Source of the DNA: Arabidopsis thaliana
Taxonomy: Eukaryota; Streptophyta; Magnoliopsida; Brassicales; Brassicaceae
Assembly: GCF_000001735.4 (NCBI RefSeq)
Contig: NC_003076.8
Span: 9,920,001 to 9,984,000, forward strand
Direction of reading: 5' to 3'
DNA length: 64,000 bases
Under the pieces are notes generated by a model. The model had not been told where the DNA came from. It did not search any database and worked only from the letters and a program-made list of their open reading frames with translations. Positions 22,063 through 34,160 of the stretch are shown one piece after another. Made by a program: the position numbers and the translations under genes. Position 1 is the first letter of the stretch. Each line of letters starts with the position of its first letter.

Positions 22063-24507
22063 TCAGTCCCATCTAATGCGGCAACCACGAGCATGAAGCG
22101 TCTCGAGCAATTCCGATGAGAGCAAGAATCTGAGAGGTGCGAGAAGTTTAAGCTTCTTGAGCCTATTGCAACAGGCTCTTAGAGCAAACTCAAACCCTTC
22201 TACAGTCACACGGCTCAGATGAACTAAGTCAACGTCTTGAACCCGACTCAGATTGCTCATCAACATGCATAGAGCCGTATCAGACACCGAGCAATTGCAC
22301 AAGTTTATCTGCCAAACAAAACACACAACACAAGAATCAAACATGTTTCCAATAGATGCTTCCAGATCTCCATCTATAAATGTTATTTTTTGTACCTGTC
22401 GTAGGTTTTTCGAGAAGTAAGCGAGCGCCCAAAAACCCGAATCATCAATATTCTCGCAGAGTTTAACGTCCAAGTAACCCAATTTCTTGCAGCCGGACGC
22501 AATGGCTGCTAAACCAACACCGGTTATATTCTTTAGCCCTCGAAGTTCGAGGTGACTTAGAAGTTCTAGCTGCCGGATTTGTTCAACCCCGGTGTCAGTT
22601 AGTTCACAGCAGTATGATAGAATGAGTCGGTTCAAGCTCTTGCAACCTCGAGATAAAGCTGCTAAACCATCATCTCCAAAACCGGCACAGCTGCACTCAA
22701 AAACCAGAAATCAGTAAGAAAACGAAACATGTCTTGCACATTTTTCATCAAGAATCCACCAAGAAAGTGTACCGGTATAGATCAAGTTCTAGAAGCTTCG
22801 AACATTTGGAACCAATATGGAAAATCCCTTTGTCTGAGATATTTGTGCAGAGTCCAAGTTTCAATCTTTGAAGATTCGAACACTTCGAGATATATTCTAG
22901 CCCTGCGGTCCCAACGGAACAAAAAACCGTAAGATACCAAAGATGACAATATCTAAAACACAAACGGAGGTTTGAGTTCACATATATCTTTCTATTACCT
23001 CTGTCATTTACACCATAACAGTCAGTAAGATCAAGTTCTTGAACAAGCATGGAGTAACATCCAAGCGATTGAAGACCTTTCTCAGTTATCAAATGACAAG
23101 ACTCTAACTTTAAAGTCCCTAGATTCCGGCAAGACTGAGCTACAGCAGAGATGGCTACATCCGTCACGAATCCGCAACACGCCAGATTTAATGTTTTCAG
23201 GTTTAAGCAGTTGCGTGCAAGACTTATCATCCCAATATCCGTCACATCAACACATCTGCTCAGTCCAATCTCCATTAAAGATCTACAGCTAGAGCTTAAA
23301 CTTACAAGAGAGGAATCAGAAACATGAGCTCCATCAATCCATATAGTCTTGAGATGCTTCAAACCTTTGATGTACTTTAAGAAGCTACCAGAGACTTCCT
23401 GTGAATCACAAAGATTAGCAGAGAACACTATCGAGTAACTAGACTAATTCAAGGTCTCAATCGCAAACTTACCGATACACAGTGACTGGCTTTAAGAAGT
23501 TGAATATCAGGATGGCCTCTGACTATAGAGATCAAGCCAGACAAACTCACACGGTCACACCTAGTGACATCAACCTCCTGTTTATAGCACTTAAACATTT
23601 CAAAAATCGAATATTGAATCCATAAAAGCTTAGTGTGTGAAGAAGGCAAAGTAAGTACCTGTAATGAAGGAGAACCATTCTCTAGAAACTGTAACCCACC
23701 ATCATCTATCAAAGGACAACTTACCATATCTAAAACCTCAAGCTTTACCAGCAACGCTATAGACCGGATCGAATCATTTGTGATCTGAATCAAATTCACA
23801 AACAAATCTCACATCAATCACTACAAAGGTAGAAACTTTGAATCCAATCTCCATAAAGTTTTCAAATTTATGACATTTACCTTAAGATAAGAGACATCTA
23901 GAGATTTCAATCCTTTGCAAATCTTACAAAGAAGATCAATACCAAGATCAGAGATCTCCATACACCATTTCAAGCTAATCTTATTCAGATTACTACATCC
24001 AACAACAATCCTCGCTAATCCAACATCGCTTAAGCTCAAACACTTATCCATCTTCAGCTCTCTCAGCCCCGTCGCAGACGACAACGCAGCCGCTTCTCTA
24101 TCGCCGAATCCCCAGCAATGAGACACGTCGACGCGCTCTAAAGCGTGACACATACGCGCCAACGTCTCAAGTCCTCTAGCTCGAACTGCGGTGGAACGGC
24201 TTAAGTTCAGTGACTTAATGCCTAACGTTGAAATGGCGCCGTCTAATGCTAAACGTAAAACGACATCGTCGTCGAGTTTTGGACAGACGGAGAGGTCGAG
24301 GGAAGAGAGGTTTGGGTATTTGAAGAGAAGCGTCGGGAGAAATTCGACCCGGAGGATTCGGATCGTGGTACGAGTCAATGAGTCGACTCGGAGGAAGTCT
24401 TTGCTGATTAAACGCCATGTTTTCCGACACGGTGGGTCTAGACATTCGTAGACTCGGACAAGAAGATCTTCCGACAAAACGGATAAAATTGATGGTGACG
24501 TCGACAT
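22063..24507 (-). CDS. F-box/LRR (RNI-like) protein, SCF substrate adaptor
   Basis: Seven exons with GT-AG introns: 24507-23881, 23784-23659, 23577-23473, 23398-22999, 22902-22773, 22690-22396 and 22308-22063. They join in frame to 642 residues, the length I recall for A. thaliana At5g27920. Residues about 8-50 are the F-box (LSEDLLVRVYECLDPPCRKT), which binds SKP1/ASK. The rest is a long series of cysteine-containing LRRs (patterns such as LKSLNLS, LNLACCGFVTD, LKLESCHLITEKG) forming the substrate-binding solenoid. The product should act in an SCF ubiquitin ligase; its substrate is not known to me. Start chosen at the MSTSPSIL methionine; an in-frame upstream methionine (24534) lies in the presumed 5' UTR. 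Intron 4 (22998-22903) is 96 bases and has no stop in frame. Confidence 0.93.
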
Positions 24508-24802
24508 TTTTGCAACAGAACCAGAAATAAACACACAACAACAACAAAAAGAAACTTTTTAAGGAGAAAGAAATGTGTTTTCTCTAATGGATTCGAAATC
24601 GGAAAAATTTGAAGCTTTTTTTTTAAGTCGGAATAAAGAGAAACACAGCTCGGAGATAGAGTAGAGAGTGGTGAACCGGTTTTTCTAAGATCCGAATTGG
24701 GTTAACGGTTTGCAGTTTCGGGTTCATCACGCCGATTAGTCGGAGACTTTCCGGTGGGAAAAAACAAAACCGAACCTCTCTCTAAATTTTTATTTTTTCT
24801 GA

Positions 24803-24810
24803 TATATAAA
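24803..24810 (-). promoter_or_regulatory. Putative TATA box of the F-box/LRR gene
   Basis: TTTATATATC on the minus strand, flanked by pyrimidine-rich DNA; predicts transcription start near 24775 and a 5' leader of about 270 bases. Confidence 0.5.
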
Positions 24811-27800
24811 GGAGAAGAAAAAAATGAGGAAGACGAAGAAGAAGAAAGAAGCGTGACAGGAATAACACGAAATGACGAAAACACCCCTAATCTTACTAGT
24901 ACGGAAACAATGTGTTTGGTTTTTGGAGTTTGAGATCTTTACGCGTGGTTAATTATCCACGTGGATATATATTAGTGGTTAGTTATGGAGGCTTTATTGT
25001 TAGGAGCAGAGGATTTGGAGCAGGTGATTATTACATAACTGTACCGAAGTTAGGTCTGCACCACTTGCGGGACCCACGTAACGTGCATCGACCGTACCTA
25101 TCTGTTTGACCCAAAACTATATGATAAAAATCGAAAATATTAGTTTGTCCAAAAAAGCATATATTAAAAAATAAATATATTGAAGAAATCATATTCGTTT
25201 GTCTGACGTGGATAGTACGCGACATCGTCGTGGCAGATCACAAATTGCTATTTTAAAAACGATGTCGTGTAAACAGTTATCTAAAAAAGTTTTGTGAAAA
25301 AAAAAACCTCAAAGACGTTTATTTTTATAATTTTATATATATATATGTACGTCTAAAAAGTACAAAATAATTTTATAATTTAAAATAATATATAATATAA
25401 TCTTTTTTTATTATTATTATTATAAAATTTTAATAAATAATATATCAAATCAAAATTTTCGAGATAAAAAATTTAGTTATATTTTTAAAATTTTTAAAAA
25501 TAAATATATATAATGGTGAAAACGTATATAAAATTATAAAAATGAGTTATATACTTATATTATATTTTATATTGGATTTTATATAAAGATTTTGTATTTT
25601 TCATATATAAAAGGTAAAATTACGTAAACAATAATTAATAAATATTTTAAATTTAATCTGAAAATTTTGTTGGAAAGTTTGCATTTGCAACGTCACAAGT
25701 AACAGCATAGACCATGCTTTCACGTTGGGATGTTTCGTTGAAGTATTAAGATAAGGTTAGAAAGTTTTATATTTACTATTTATTGCATGCACCTATTATT
25801 GATAAGTTCTAACAAAAGTAATTAATACTTTTCTCAGTTTTAAAACTTAAATATTTACATACTCAAATTTATGTACTTCGTGTACGGATCGGATCGTCAG
25901 AAGTTTGACATTTTCTTTAGACAGACATGCATACGTAACCAAACTTCTATCTGGATTGTTGAAAATTTAAAATGTAGATATACTTCTTTTTCGTAATACG
26001 TTAGCATAATTATTGAAAAAACTCTTAAATTTGTCTGGCAATTTTTATTTTTCACCTCAAAAAATATAAAATAATCTTATGAAGTTTAAAATAATACGTA
26101 ATATACTTTTATTTTACTATTATCAAATTTTAAATTTTTGATAGATAATATATCAAATTGAACCCCTTAAGATGAAGAGTTCAACAATATCTTAAAAACA
26201 AATATATATGATCGTGAAAATGGTTACAATATATATAAAATTATAAAAATATGATATATTGCTTATTATTTTGAATTTCATAGGATTGATTTACATTTTT
26301 TAAACTTTAATAGACGATTTTTAAGTTTCATTTTGCACAAAATCTTTACATATCAGTATAAATCGCTTCTCATTTGTTATTTATTACTGATAAAATAAAT
26401 TTGTGGACTGATCTTTAAGTTTATTCATTAGTCACATATGTTGCTAATGACTACTAAGTTTGTATTTATCCTAAAAAATAAATTCATTATCCTTCAAATT
26501 TTATTAAGACGCCTGTAACTTTATTTGTATTATATACATATATATCTATGTGGCTGCTAGTCTACTATTGAAAATCTTATTTAAATTAATGTGTGCTTCA
26601 ACAGGAGATAGAACTAAATATGAGTTTATATATTAATTAGAGAAACTAATTAAAACTCATATTTGTTCCACCACCTGTCAATACACACTTAATCTCAAGA
26701 ATAAGATAGTCCGTACGTTTAATATATATCTTTAACTTTTATATAGTTGTCTTATATTTATAATTTTTGTACAGGTAATATAGGCTGGCCATTTATACGA
26801 TGCTCAATATATATCTTGGTTTATAATGTCACTCATGAAAAGGTGACTGGTTGAGACTTTTTCAATATCTAGTTTATCACTAAAATATTTAAATAATGAT
26901 TGAACGGATGATATCTGGGAAATTAATATGCGATTAGTTGGCACTTTCCTGTCTCTTATTCGATTTTCAGCCTCAGGTCAATATTCGATTTTACGTTCAT
27001 GTAAGTTAATGTTTCAACCACTCCAACCTTAAAAGGTTGCGTTTCAATCAACTACACTTTAAATTTCGTTGATTTGAATAGCCTTTCATGTTTTAATATA
27101 GTAACAAAAAAAAGGAGTATGAAAAGTTATAAACAATTGATATGTTTTATTTTCACCAAAAATCTTGAGAGATTCCAAAAATACTTCTAATATATGGTTT
27201 TATTTTCATTGATACGTTCAGGTTGCTAAAAAGACTAAAAAGATATGTTAATGTATCCTTGAAAAAATATTTGATTATCTCAAGTTCATGTATGTGTTCA
27301 ACAATTAATGTATGTGCATAAAGAACGAAAAATTGCTTTTTTTTTCTTAGAAACGAATGACATAAACTTTATTTTAGAAAACATCTTGAAATGTTTTGCG
27401 AGTTGAGTCTCTTAGGGACAGCATAAAAAGAGCCATATGTAACATATAGACTGGTCCGAGGGAATGCGTATTTAAGTTTTAAAAATCATATAGTGTATCC
27501 ATAGATTAGATGTTAAAACATATATATATATAGTTTATTGTATATTATTGGTTGTGATATACCTGACCAGAATAAGATCTACCCGAAGTGAGCCTAGAAA
27601 AAAAGATGACGACAAAGGTGAAAGACGTACCTTGATCTACAAGTTGCGAGATTCTCGCTTCTCACGTTCTTCTACTTCGTTGACTTCATTTCATTGACCT
27701 TAGACAGTGAGGCTTGTAGAGAACCAATGGGCCAAGATTGTTTATCCGTCTATCCTCTCTTTGTTATTTATTATAAAAAATCTTAATTTGCGATAGATTT

Positions 27801-29198
27801 TTGAAAAAATATATAAAGAAGATTATGAACCGTGGAGATATACGAGCGTGGATATGATGATGTGTTTCCTTTCGTATGATATATAACATTGATTGTTTTG
27901 GAACAAGGTGAAGAGTTGTGGGGATTTTATATAGGGAAACTTATGATGATGATGATCACATTTTGTTGGTCTTAGAGTACATCGAATATGTAGATTTTGT
28001 TCATATGATGACATCAAATGCAAATATGAGTTCATTGTCTTTCCAAACAAAGAATATGAATCTATGCTAATGTGTCACCTCAAATATTATGGTCCATGTA
28101 AAATTTTCAAAGTAATTAATTACCATACATTATATATGTCCACCTATATGTTGATTTTGGTCTACTGCTCCAATTTGCAATCGAATATAGTACATATGTT
28201 CTCTACTTGCCATTTTTTTGTCACCATATTATGTGTTTAGGTTAGAGTCATCATCTATTGATTTAGGTTCTTGTCCTCGCAGCGCCGATTTTGTACCGTT
28301 GGTTGACTGAATTAAATAGATTAATCGGATTAAACCCGCTAGTTAACCATCACATTTGGCCTTTGCCATTGTAGCCTCACAACTTAGGCAATTTTAGGAT
28401 TTGATTGGTTAATAGATAGGTGCAAATGCAAGATCTTTTGGTAGCAATGGTTGCTGTTTTAAGAGCTATAAAAATATTTATTTGATTGGTATAAGAGTTG
28501 AAAATATGTGTGTTTGTGGGATGTTGTTATATTTTGTTATGGGTGAGTTTAAAACTAATATAATAAAATATGCTATCTAATTATACTAAATCGACAGTCA
28601 ATTTTTCAATAACTGATGTATTCTCCTTTTGACATCTGGCATAAGTCTCAATTTTTGATGTTTTACTTTCACACAATATGTTAATATTTGCATTCCTAAA
28701 AACTTTTATTTTTACTCTTCCACGATCTCCATGACTACAACAGTTGCAAACTAATTAGCAAAGAAGAAGAAACTGTTTCCTTCTTGCAATTGATTGATCA
28801 CCTTATTTATACGGTTTCATCTTCTTTGCAATTAGTTTACTTTCTTGGCGTAAAGTTGGTCGCTGAAATATACTATTCTACCATTTTTCGCCCACTTTTC
28901 TTCATCAAATCAAAATTTCTCATCATTGCTGATCAAGAAGAGAACGAGAACAGAGTTATTCTGAAACACGATAACAGAAGCATTCTAAAACACAATAACA
29001 GAGTGAATTGCAGCCAGCAATGATGAAACACGAGAACGAGAGTGATTCTAGCTTTTAAAATCAAATTATGTCGCTGCATATATTTTTAAGGTATCAAATT
29101 TGTATCATTCAAGATTTGTATATCTCTTCGTTCTGCATTTGTTGTTCTGGGTCTCAATTTTAGTATCATTTAGATATAAATTGTGAATATATTGATGT
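24811..29198. other. Long AT-rich intergenic region
   Basis: No gene or RNA recognised. It contains repeated AT-rich phrases (for example TATATAAAATTATAAAAAT near 25526 and 26237, in two similar blocks about 700 bases apart, 25310-25560 and 26040-26260), suggesting an old local duplication. In A. thaliana, as I recall, the flanking F-box and PP2C genes are close neighbours, so most of this region plus the copia element is added DNA. Confidence 0.45.
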
Positions 29199-29203
29199 TG
29201 TAG
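29199..29203. repeat. 5-bp target duplication of the copia element, left copy
   Basis: TGTAG precedes the 5' LTR and recurs at 34431-34435 after the 3' LTR, the expected 5-bp LTR-retrotransposon duplication. Confidence 0.92.
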
Positions 29204-29672
29204 TATCAATGGAGACAAGCTAGAAGAAACAAGAATGTTTGGGAAAGAGATTGAGAAGACTGAAAAAGGTGAAGAAGACAAAAGACCTAATTCAGCTTCA
29301 GACACAACTCAATACGGTGTCGTTGAGTCAGCTCTACCAAATCAGATGACCAAGCCCAATAACATGGTCTGGAGGCCCAAAGCAGAAAAGCAGCCCATTT
29401 AGCCCATCCAAGAGCAACGGTCACCTGCAAAACAAGAAGACAAAATTAAGGAAGCTTCAAGGAAATTGCTAAAAGATGAAAGCAATTCCAGCTGTCCAAG
29501 TCAAGACCTAATCTTGACTAATAGGTTTGAATGTCTAGAGAGTGAGGACCTAGCTTAACCTAATCTAGAGACTATATAAGAGAGTCTAATGTAATCACAA
29601 CATTAAGAGAGAAATAAGATGGAAAATATTTCAGTCTCCTTCACATACTATCTCTAAAGCTTACTACTTTCA
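29204..29672 (+). repeat. 5' LTR of the copia element
   Basis: 469 bp, near-identical to 33962-34430. TATATAAG at 29573-29580 is a good TATA box for element transcription. Differences from the 3' LTR: one T/C near 29252, two bases inside the TATA region, one T/G near 29662. Confidence 0.94.
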
Positions 29673-29689
29673 TGGTATCAGAGCCATGG
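29673..29689 (+). promoter_or_regulatory. Primer-binding site (initiator tRNA-Met type)
   Basis: TGGTATCAGAGCCATGG starts directly after the 5' LTR, the standard copia PBS complementary to plant initiator tRNA-Met. It overlaps the gag start codon at 29686. Confidence 0.88.
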
Positions 29690-31284
29690 ATTCATCAATC
29701 CAGCTCTATTCTCATCCGGTTCTACATATCTCAAACTGTGTTACAGTCCAACTAAATGAAAGAAATTACCTTCTTTGGAAGACACAGTTTGAATCCTTTC
29801 TCTCTGGCCAAAGTCTCCTGGGGTTTGTCAATGGTGCTATTAAACCTCCTCCAGTCGACAACACTCTGACTCACATTGATGGTCTCACCACAGAGGTTCC
29901 GAATCCAGACTATCAAGCATGGCTGAGGTCGGATCAAGTGGTGCGAGCTTGGCTTCTAGGCTCTCTGTCTGAAGATATTCTGCGAGAGGTTGTCCACACC
30001 ACCACGGCTCAGGATGTTTGGACTACTCTAGCTCTGCACTTTAACAAGGTATCTTCGTCTCGTCTCTTTGAGCTGCAAAGAAAACTGCAAGTTATAGAGA
30101 AGTTAGATAAATCGATGGATGATTATCTTAAGGAGATTAAAAGAATCTGTGAACAACTTACTGCTATTGGTAGTCCTGTTAGTGAGAAAATGAAGATTTT
30201 TGCTGCATTACATGGTCTTGGCAGAGACTATGAGCCAATAAAAACTTCAATCGAAGGGTCTATGGATCTTGAACCTCAGCCTACCTTTGAATCTATTATC
30301 CCTCGGTTAACTGGTTTTGCGGATAGGCTTGCTAGCTACAACACATGCATGGAAGTTTCACCACATATGGCCTTTTATGCAAACTATTCAGGCAAAGGAA
30401 GAGGAAGCTTCAATGGGAAACCTGGTGGTAATCAAGGCAAAGGAGGGCAATACTCAACCAAAGGCAGAGGCTTTCCACAGCAAATCACTTCAGGCTCAAG
30501 TTCTCCGGGTTCCAACAACACAGAAAACAGAATCATGTGTCAAATTTGTGGAAAACCAGGTCATCCAGCTTTGAAGTGTTGGCATCGTTTTAATAACAGC
30601 TATCAGTATGAGGAACTCCCTGCTACCTTGACTGCAATGAGAATTACTGATGTGACTGACCACAATGGAAATGAATGGGTAGGAGACAGCGGTGCAACAG
30701 CTCACATTACAAGCTCTCATCAAAACCTGCAACAGTCACAACCATATGGAGGATCAGATGCAGTCATGGTGGGAAATGGAGATTTTCTGCCTATCACTCA
30801 CACTGGATCAACTACCCTACCAGGAAGCTCAGGTATATTACCTCTTAAAGATGTTTTGGTTTGTCCTAACATTGGAAAATCTCTATTGTCTGTTTCGAAA
30901 CTTACAAGGGATTATCCATGCTCCATTAATTTTGACTGTGATTATGTCTGTGTGACTGATAAGGCAACAAAGAGGCTTCTGGCTCAGGGAAACAACAGTA
31001 ATGGCTTGTATGTTCTGAAGGATTCACCAGTTCATGCCTTTTATTCCTCTCGTCAACAAACTATGTCTGAAGATATCTGGCATATGAGACTAGGACATCC
31101 AAATCAAGAAGTCCTTCAGTATTTGCACAAGAACAAAGCTGTTAATATCAACAAAAGCTCCAAAGGCATCTGTGAAGCATGTCAGTTTGGTAAAAGCTCA
31201 AGGTTACCTTTCTCAAGCTCTTGTTCTACTACTTCAAGGCCTCTCAGAAGATACACTGTGATCTATGGAGACCTGCACCAGTGA
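29686..31284 (+). CDS. Copia gag-protease-preintegrase part of the polyprotein
   Basis: Frame of 532 residues from ATG 29686. The N-terminal part is the copia gag (UBN2-type) region with NYLLWKTQFESFLSG and a CCHC knuckle at about residue 285 (CQICGKPGHPALKC). The protease active site DSGAT is near residue 333, and the pre-integrase zinc module (HMRLGHPN ... CEACQFGKSSRLPF) at about 465-510. The frame ends at 31284 while integrase continues in the -1 frame from about 31221, so a single-base loss probably lies between. Gag should form virus-like particles in the cytoplasm. Confidence 0.9.
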   Translation: MDSSIQLYSHPVLHISNCVTVQLNERNYLLWKTQFESFLSGQSLLGFVNGAIKPPPVDNTLTHIDGLTTEVPNPDYQAWLRSDQVVRAWLLGSLSEDILREVVHTTTAQDVWTTLALHFNKVSSSRLFELQRKLQVIEKLDKSMDDYLKEIKRICEQLTAIGSPVSEKMKIFAALHGLGRDYEPIKTSIEGSMDLEPQPTFESIIPRLTGFADRLASYNTCMEVSPHMAFYANYSGKGRGSFNGKPGGNQGKGGQYSTKGRGFPQQITSGSSSPGSNNTENRIMCQICGKPGHPALKCWHRFNNSYQYEELPATLTAMRITDVTDHNGNEWVGDSGATAHITSSHQNLQQSQPYGGSDAVMVGNGDFLPITHTGSTTLPGSSGILPLKDVLVCPNIGKSLLSVSKLTRDYPCSINFDCDYVCVTDKATKRLLAQGNNSNGLYVLKDSPVHAFYSSRQQTMSEDIWHMRLGHPNQEVLQYLHKNKAVNINKSSKGICEACQFGKSSRLPFSSSCSTTSRPLRRYTVIYGDLHQ

Positions 31285-34160
31285 AGTCAGTACAAGGCTT
31301 CAGTTTTTATGTTATCTTTGTAGACAACTACTCTAGATTCTGTTGGTTTTACCCTCTAAAGAATAAATCAGATTTTCTACCAATATTCCATAAGTTTCAA
31401 GCTTTAGTAGAAAATCAGTTTCACAGCAAAATTGGAAGTTTTCAATGTGATGGAGGTGGAGAGTTCACTAGCCTCAACTTTGTGAATCATTTGCATCAAC
31501 ATGGAATCCAACAGTTAATCTCCTGTCCTTATACACCACAACAGAATGGTTTGGCAGAAAGAAAGCATAGGCACCTTATTGAATTGGGATTGGCAATGAT
31601 GTGTCACAGCCGCATGCCAATGAGATACTGGGTTGAAGGATTCTTCACAGCAAACTTCCTCATTAATCTCCTGCCTTCTTCAGTTCTGTCAGACAACAAA
31701 AGTCCCTATGAGGTATTATTTGGTCAGAAACCAGATTATACTTCTCTCAGAGTCTTTGGATGTAGCTGTTATCCTACATTAAGAGATTATGCAAAGAACA
31801 AATTTGATCCAAGGTCTCTGAAGTGTGTGTTTCTTGGATATAATGAAAAGTATAAGGGATACAGATGCTTACTGATTTCAACAGGTCGAGTTTACATCAG
31901 TCGTCATGTGCTATTCGATGAGGAGGACTTCCCATTCCATAAGGTATCGGCTTCCCCACAGTTCATCACTACTCCACTTCGCATGGCTTGGCAAAAGAGT
32001 TTTCAACCTCAGACATCAGAAACAACAGTTAGTTCAGACCAGAATCAGAAAGTATATGCTCAGATCGACATAGAAGCTTCAGCAATACCTATTCCTGCTA
32101 CTTTTCCAACTAGTGGTGATACTGGGAGTTCTGGGTGTACGGCAGGCATTGATCCTGTTCCTATAGGCAACAGCTCTTTAGTATCATCACCTAGCTTGGC
32201 AAATGTAGTGACATCTGCAACAACAGAAACAGCTACAACAAGTCAGTCATCAGCAACAACAACAGAAACAACTACAGAAAATAGAGGATTATCAGTACCT
32301 ACTGTATCATCTGTTAGACAGTCTCAAAGACATCACATGGTTACAAGATCTCAGGTGGGAATTAGAAAACTAAATCCCAAGTATGCTCTTCTTACTTCGA
32401 GAGTCAAATATCCTGAACCAAAAACAGTAACTTCTGCCTTAAAAGATGAAGGATGGAATAAAGCGATGCATGAAGAGTATGGAAACTGTCAAGAAGCAGG
32501 AACATGGTCTCTTGTACCTTATTCTCCAGATATGCACGTGTTGGGCAGTAAATGGGTCTTCAGAACCAAGCTCAATGCAGATGGATCTCTGGATAAATTA
32601 AAGGCCAGGTTAGTTGCTAAAGGATTTGATCAAGAAGAAGGAATTGATTACCTTGAAACTTACAGCCCTGTAGTAAGAACTGCTACTGTAAGGACTATTC
32701 TTCATGTGGCAACAATCATGGGTTGGGAAATCAAGCAAATGGATGTGAAAAACGCCTTCCTCCATGGTGATCTCACAGAAACCGTCTATATGACACAACC
32801 TGCTGGGTTTATTGATCCTGCAAAAAGAGATCATGTCTGTCACTTATACAAATCACTCTATGGATTAAAACAGTCACCAAGAGCATGGTTTGACAAGTTC
32901 AGCACTTATCTTTTGGAGTTTGGCTTCATCTGCAGTATGTCTGACCCTTCTCTCTTCATCTACATAAAAGGAAAAGATATAATCATGCTTCTTCTTTATG
33001 TTGATGATATGGCAATCACGGGAAATAGCTCAGATACCTTAGCTACTCTCCTTGTGGAACTCAGTAAACGCTTCAGAATGAAAGACATGGGTCAGCTACA
33101 CTATTTTCTTGGTATACAGGCGCAATTCCATTCAGGGGGACTGTTTCTCTCGCAACAGAAGTACGCAGAGGACCTCCTTGCTGTAGCTGGTATGCTTGAC
33201 TGTGCTCCCATGCCAACACCCCTGGCTCTACAATTAAACAAGGTATCTCATCAAGACCAACAATTTGAAAACCCAACATATTTCAGAAGTTTGGCAGGAA
33301 AGCTTCAGTATCTTACCTTGACTAGACCTGATATACAATTCGCTGTGAATTATGTGTGCCAAAAGATGCACATGCCTACCGTTGCAGACTTCAATCTCCT
33401 GAAACGAATCATCGGGTACATAAAAGGAACTGTAACCATGGGAATTTCTTTTAACAAGGAGACAGACTGTACCTTGAGAGCTTATAGCGACAGTGACTAT
33501 GGAGGTTGTGAAACAACAAGCAGATCGACTGGTGGGTTCTGTACCTTCCTTGGAAACAACATTATCTCCTGGCAGTCACAGAAACAACCAACTGTTGCTA
33601 AAAGTTCTACAGAAGCAGAATATAGAGCTCTATCAGAAGCAGCTTCGGAAATTACCTGGCTATGCAAGATTCTGAAAGAACTCGGTATTCCTCTTCATCA
33701 AACACCAGAACTATACGGGGATAATCTCTCCTCTGTTTACCTCACTGCGAATCCGACTTTCCACAAGAAGAGTAAGCACTTTGCCAATCATTACCACTAC
33801 GTTCGGGAACAGGTTGCTCTGGGAACTCTTCGGGTCACTCACATCTCGAACCAGTTTCAGATCGCAGACATCTTCACCAAATCTCTGCCTCACGGTCCTT
33901 TCTCTTCTCTTCGATTCAAACTTGGCGTAGATGTTCCACCCACTCCAAATTTGAGGGGGACTATCAATGGAGACAAGCTAGAAGAAACAAGAATGTTTGG
34001 GAAAGAGATCGAGAAGACTGAAAAAGGTGAAGAAGACAAAAGACCTAATTCAGCTTCAGACACAACTCAATACGGTGTCGTTGAGTCAGCTCTACCAAAT
34101 CAGATGACCAAGCCCAATAACATGGTCTGGAGGCCCAAAGCAGAAAAGCAGCCCATTTAG
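31221..34160 (+). CDS. Copia integrase-RT-RNase H part of the polyprotein
   Basis: Open frame of 979 codons with no start methionine of its own, entered by frameshift from gag. Integrase catalytic region: FQCDGGGEFTS and PQQNGLAERKHRHL. Reverse transcriptase: MDVKNAFLHGDL (about residue 507) and LLYVDDMAIT with the YVDD catalytic motif (about residue 591). RNase H: AYSDSDYGGC (about 753) and SSTEAEYRALSEA. The frame runs through the polypurine tract into the 3' LTR and stops at 34160, adding about 66 LTR-encoded residues. All catalytic motifs are intact; only the frame break upstream would prevent a normal polyprotein. Confidence 0.92.
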   Translation: MFYYFKASQKIHCDLWRPAPVKSVQGFSFYVIFVDNYSRFCWFYPLKNKSDFLPIFHKFQALVENQFHSKIGSFQCDGGGEFTSLNFVNHLHQHGIQQLISCPYTPQQNGLAERKHRHLIELGLAMMCHSRMPMRYWVEGFFTANFLINLLPSSVLSDNKSPYEVLFGQKPDYTSLRVFGCSCYPTLRDYAKNKFDPRSLKCVFLGYNEKYKGYRCLLISTGRVYISRHVLFDEEDFPFHKVSASPQFITTPLRMAWQKSFQPQTSETTVSSDQNQKVYAQIDIEASAIPIPATFPTSGDTGSSGCTAGIDPVPIGNSSLVSSPSLANVVTSATTETATTSQSSATTTETTTENRGLSVPTVSSVRQSQRHHMVTRSQVGIRKLNPKYALLTSRVKYPEPKTVTSALKDEGWNKAMHEEYGNCQEAGTWSLVPYSPDMHVLGSKWVFRTKLNADGSLDKLKARLVAKGFDQEEGIDYLETYSPVVRTATVRTILHVATIMGWEIKQMDVKNAFLHGDLTETVYMTQPAGFIDPAKRDHVCHLYKSLYGLKQSPRAWFDKFSTYLLEFGFICSMSDPSLFIYIKGKDIIMLLLYVDDMAITGNSSDTLATLLVELSKRFRMKDMGQLHYFLGIQAQFHSGGLFLSQQKYAEDLLAVAGMLDCAPMPTPLALQLNKVSHQDQQFENPTYFRSLAGKLQYLTLTRPDIQFAVNYVCQKMHMPTVADFNLLKRIIGYIKGTVTMGISFNKETDCTLRAYSDSDYGGCETTSRSTGGFCTFLGNNIISWQSQKQPTVAKSSTEAEYRALSEAASEITWLCKILKELGIPLHQTPELYGDNLSSVYLTANPTFHKKSKHFANHYHYVREQVALGTLRVTHISNQFQIADIFTKSLPHGPFSSLRFKLGVDVPPTPNLRGTINGDKLEETRMFGKEIEKTEKGEEDKRPNSASDTTQYGVVESALPNQMTKPNNMVWRPKAEKQPI
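33953..33960 (+). promoter_or_regulatory. Polypurine tract of the copia element
   Basis: GAGGGGGA lies one base before the 3' LTR and should prime plus-strand DNA synthesis. It is also read as protein in the RNase H frame. Confidence 0.85.

Noticed and set aside
22063..24507. Assignment of the F-box/LRR gene to FBL3 (At5g01720)
   Set aside because: The 642-residue length and the neighbouring NF-YC8, EGR2 and WPP3-like genes favour the At5g27920-type gene; FBL3 lies in another gene neighbourhood.
24702..24884. Small minus-strand frame upstream of the F-box gene (MFSSFRVIPVT...)
   Set aside because: It spans the putative TATA box and contains a Ser-rich run from CT-rich promoter DNA; no coding evidence.
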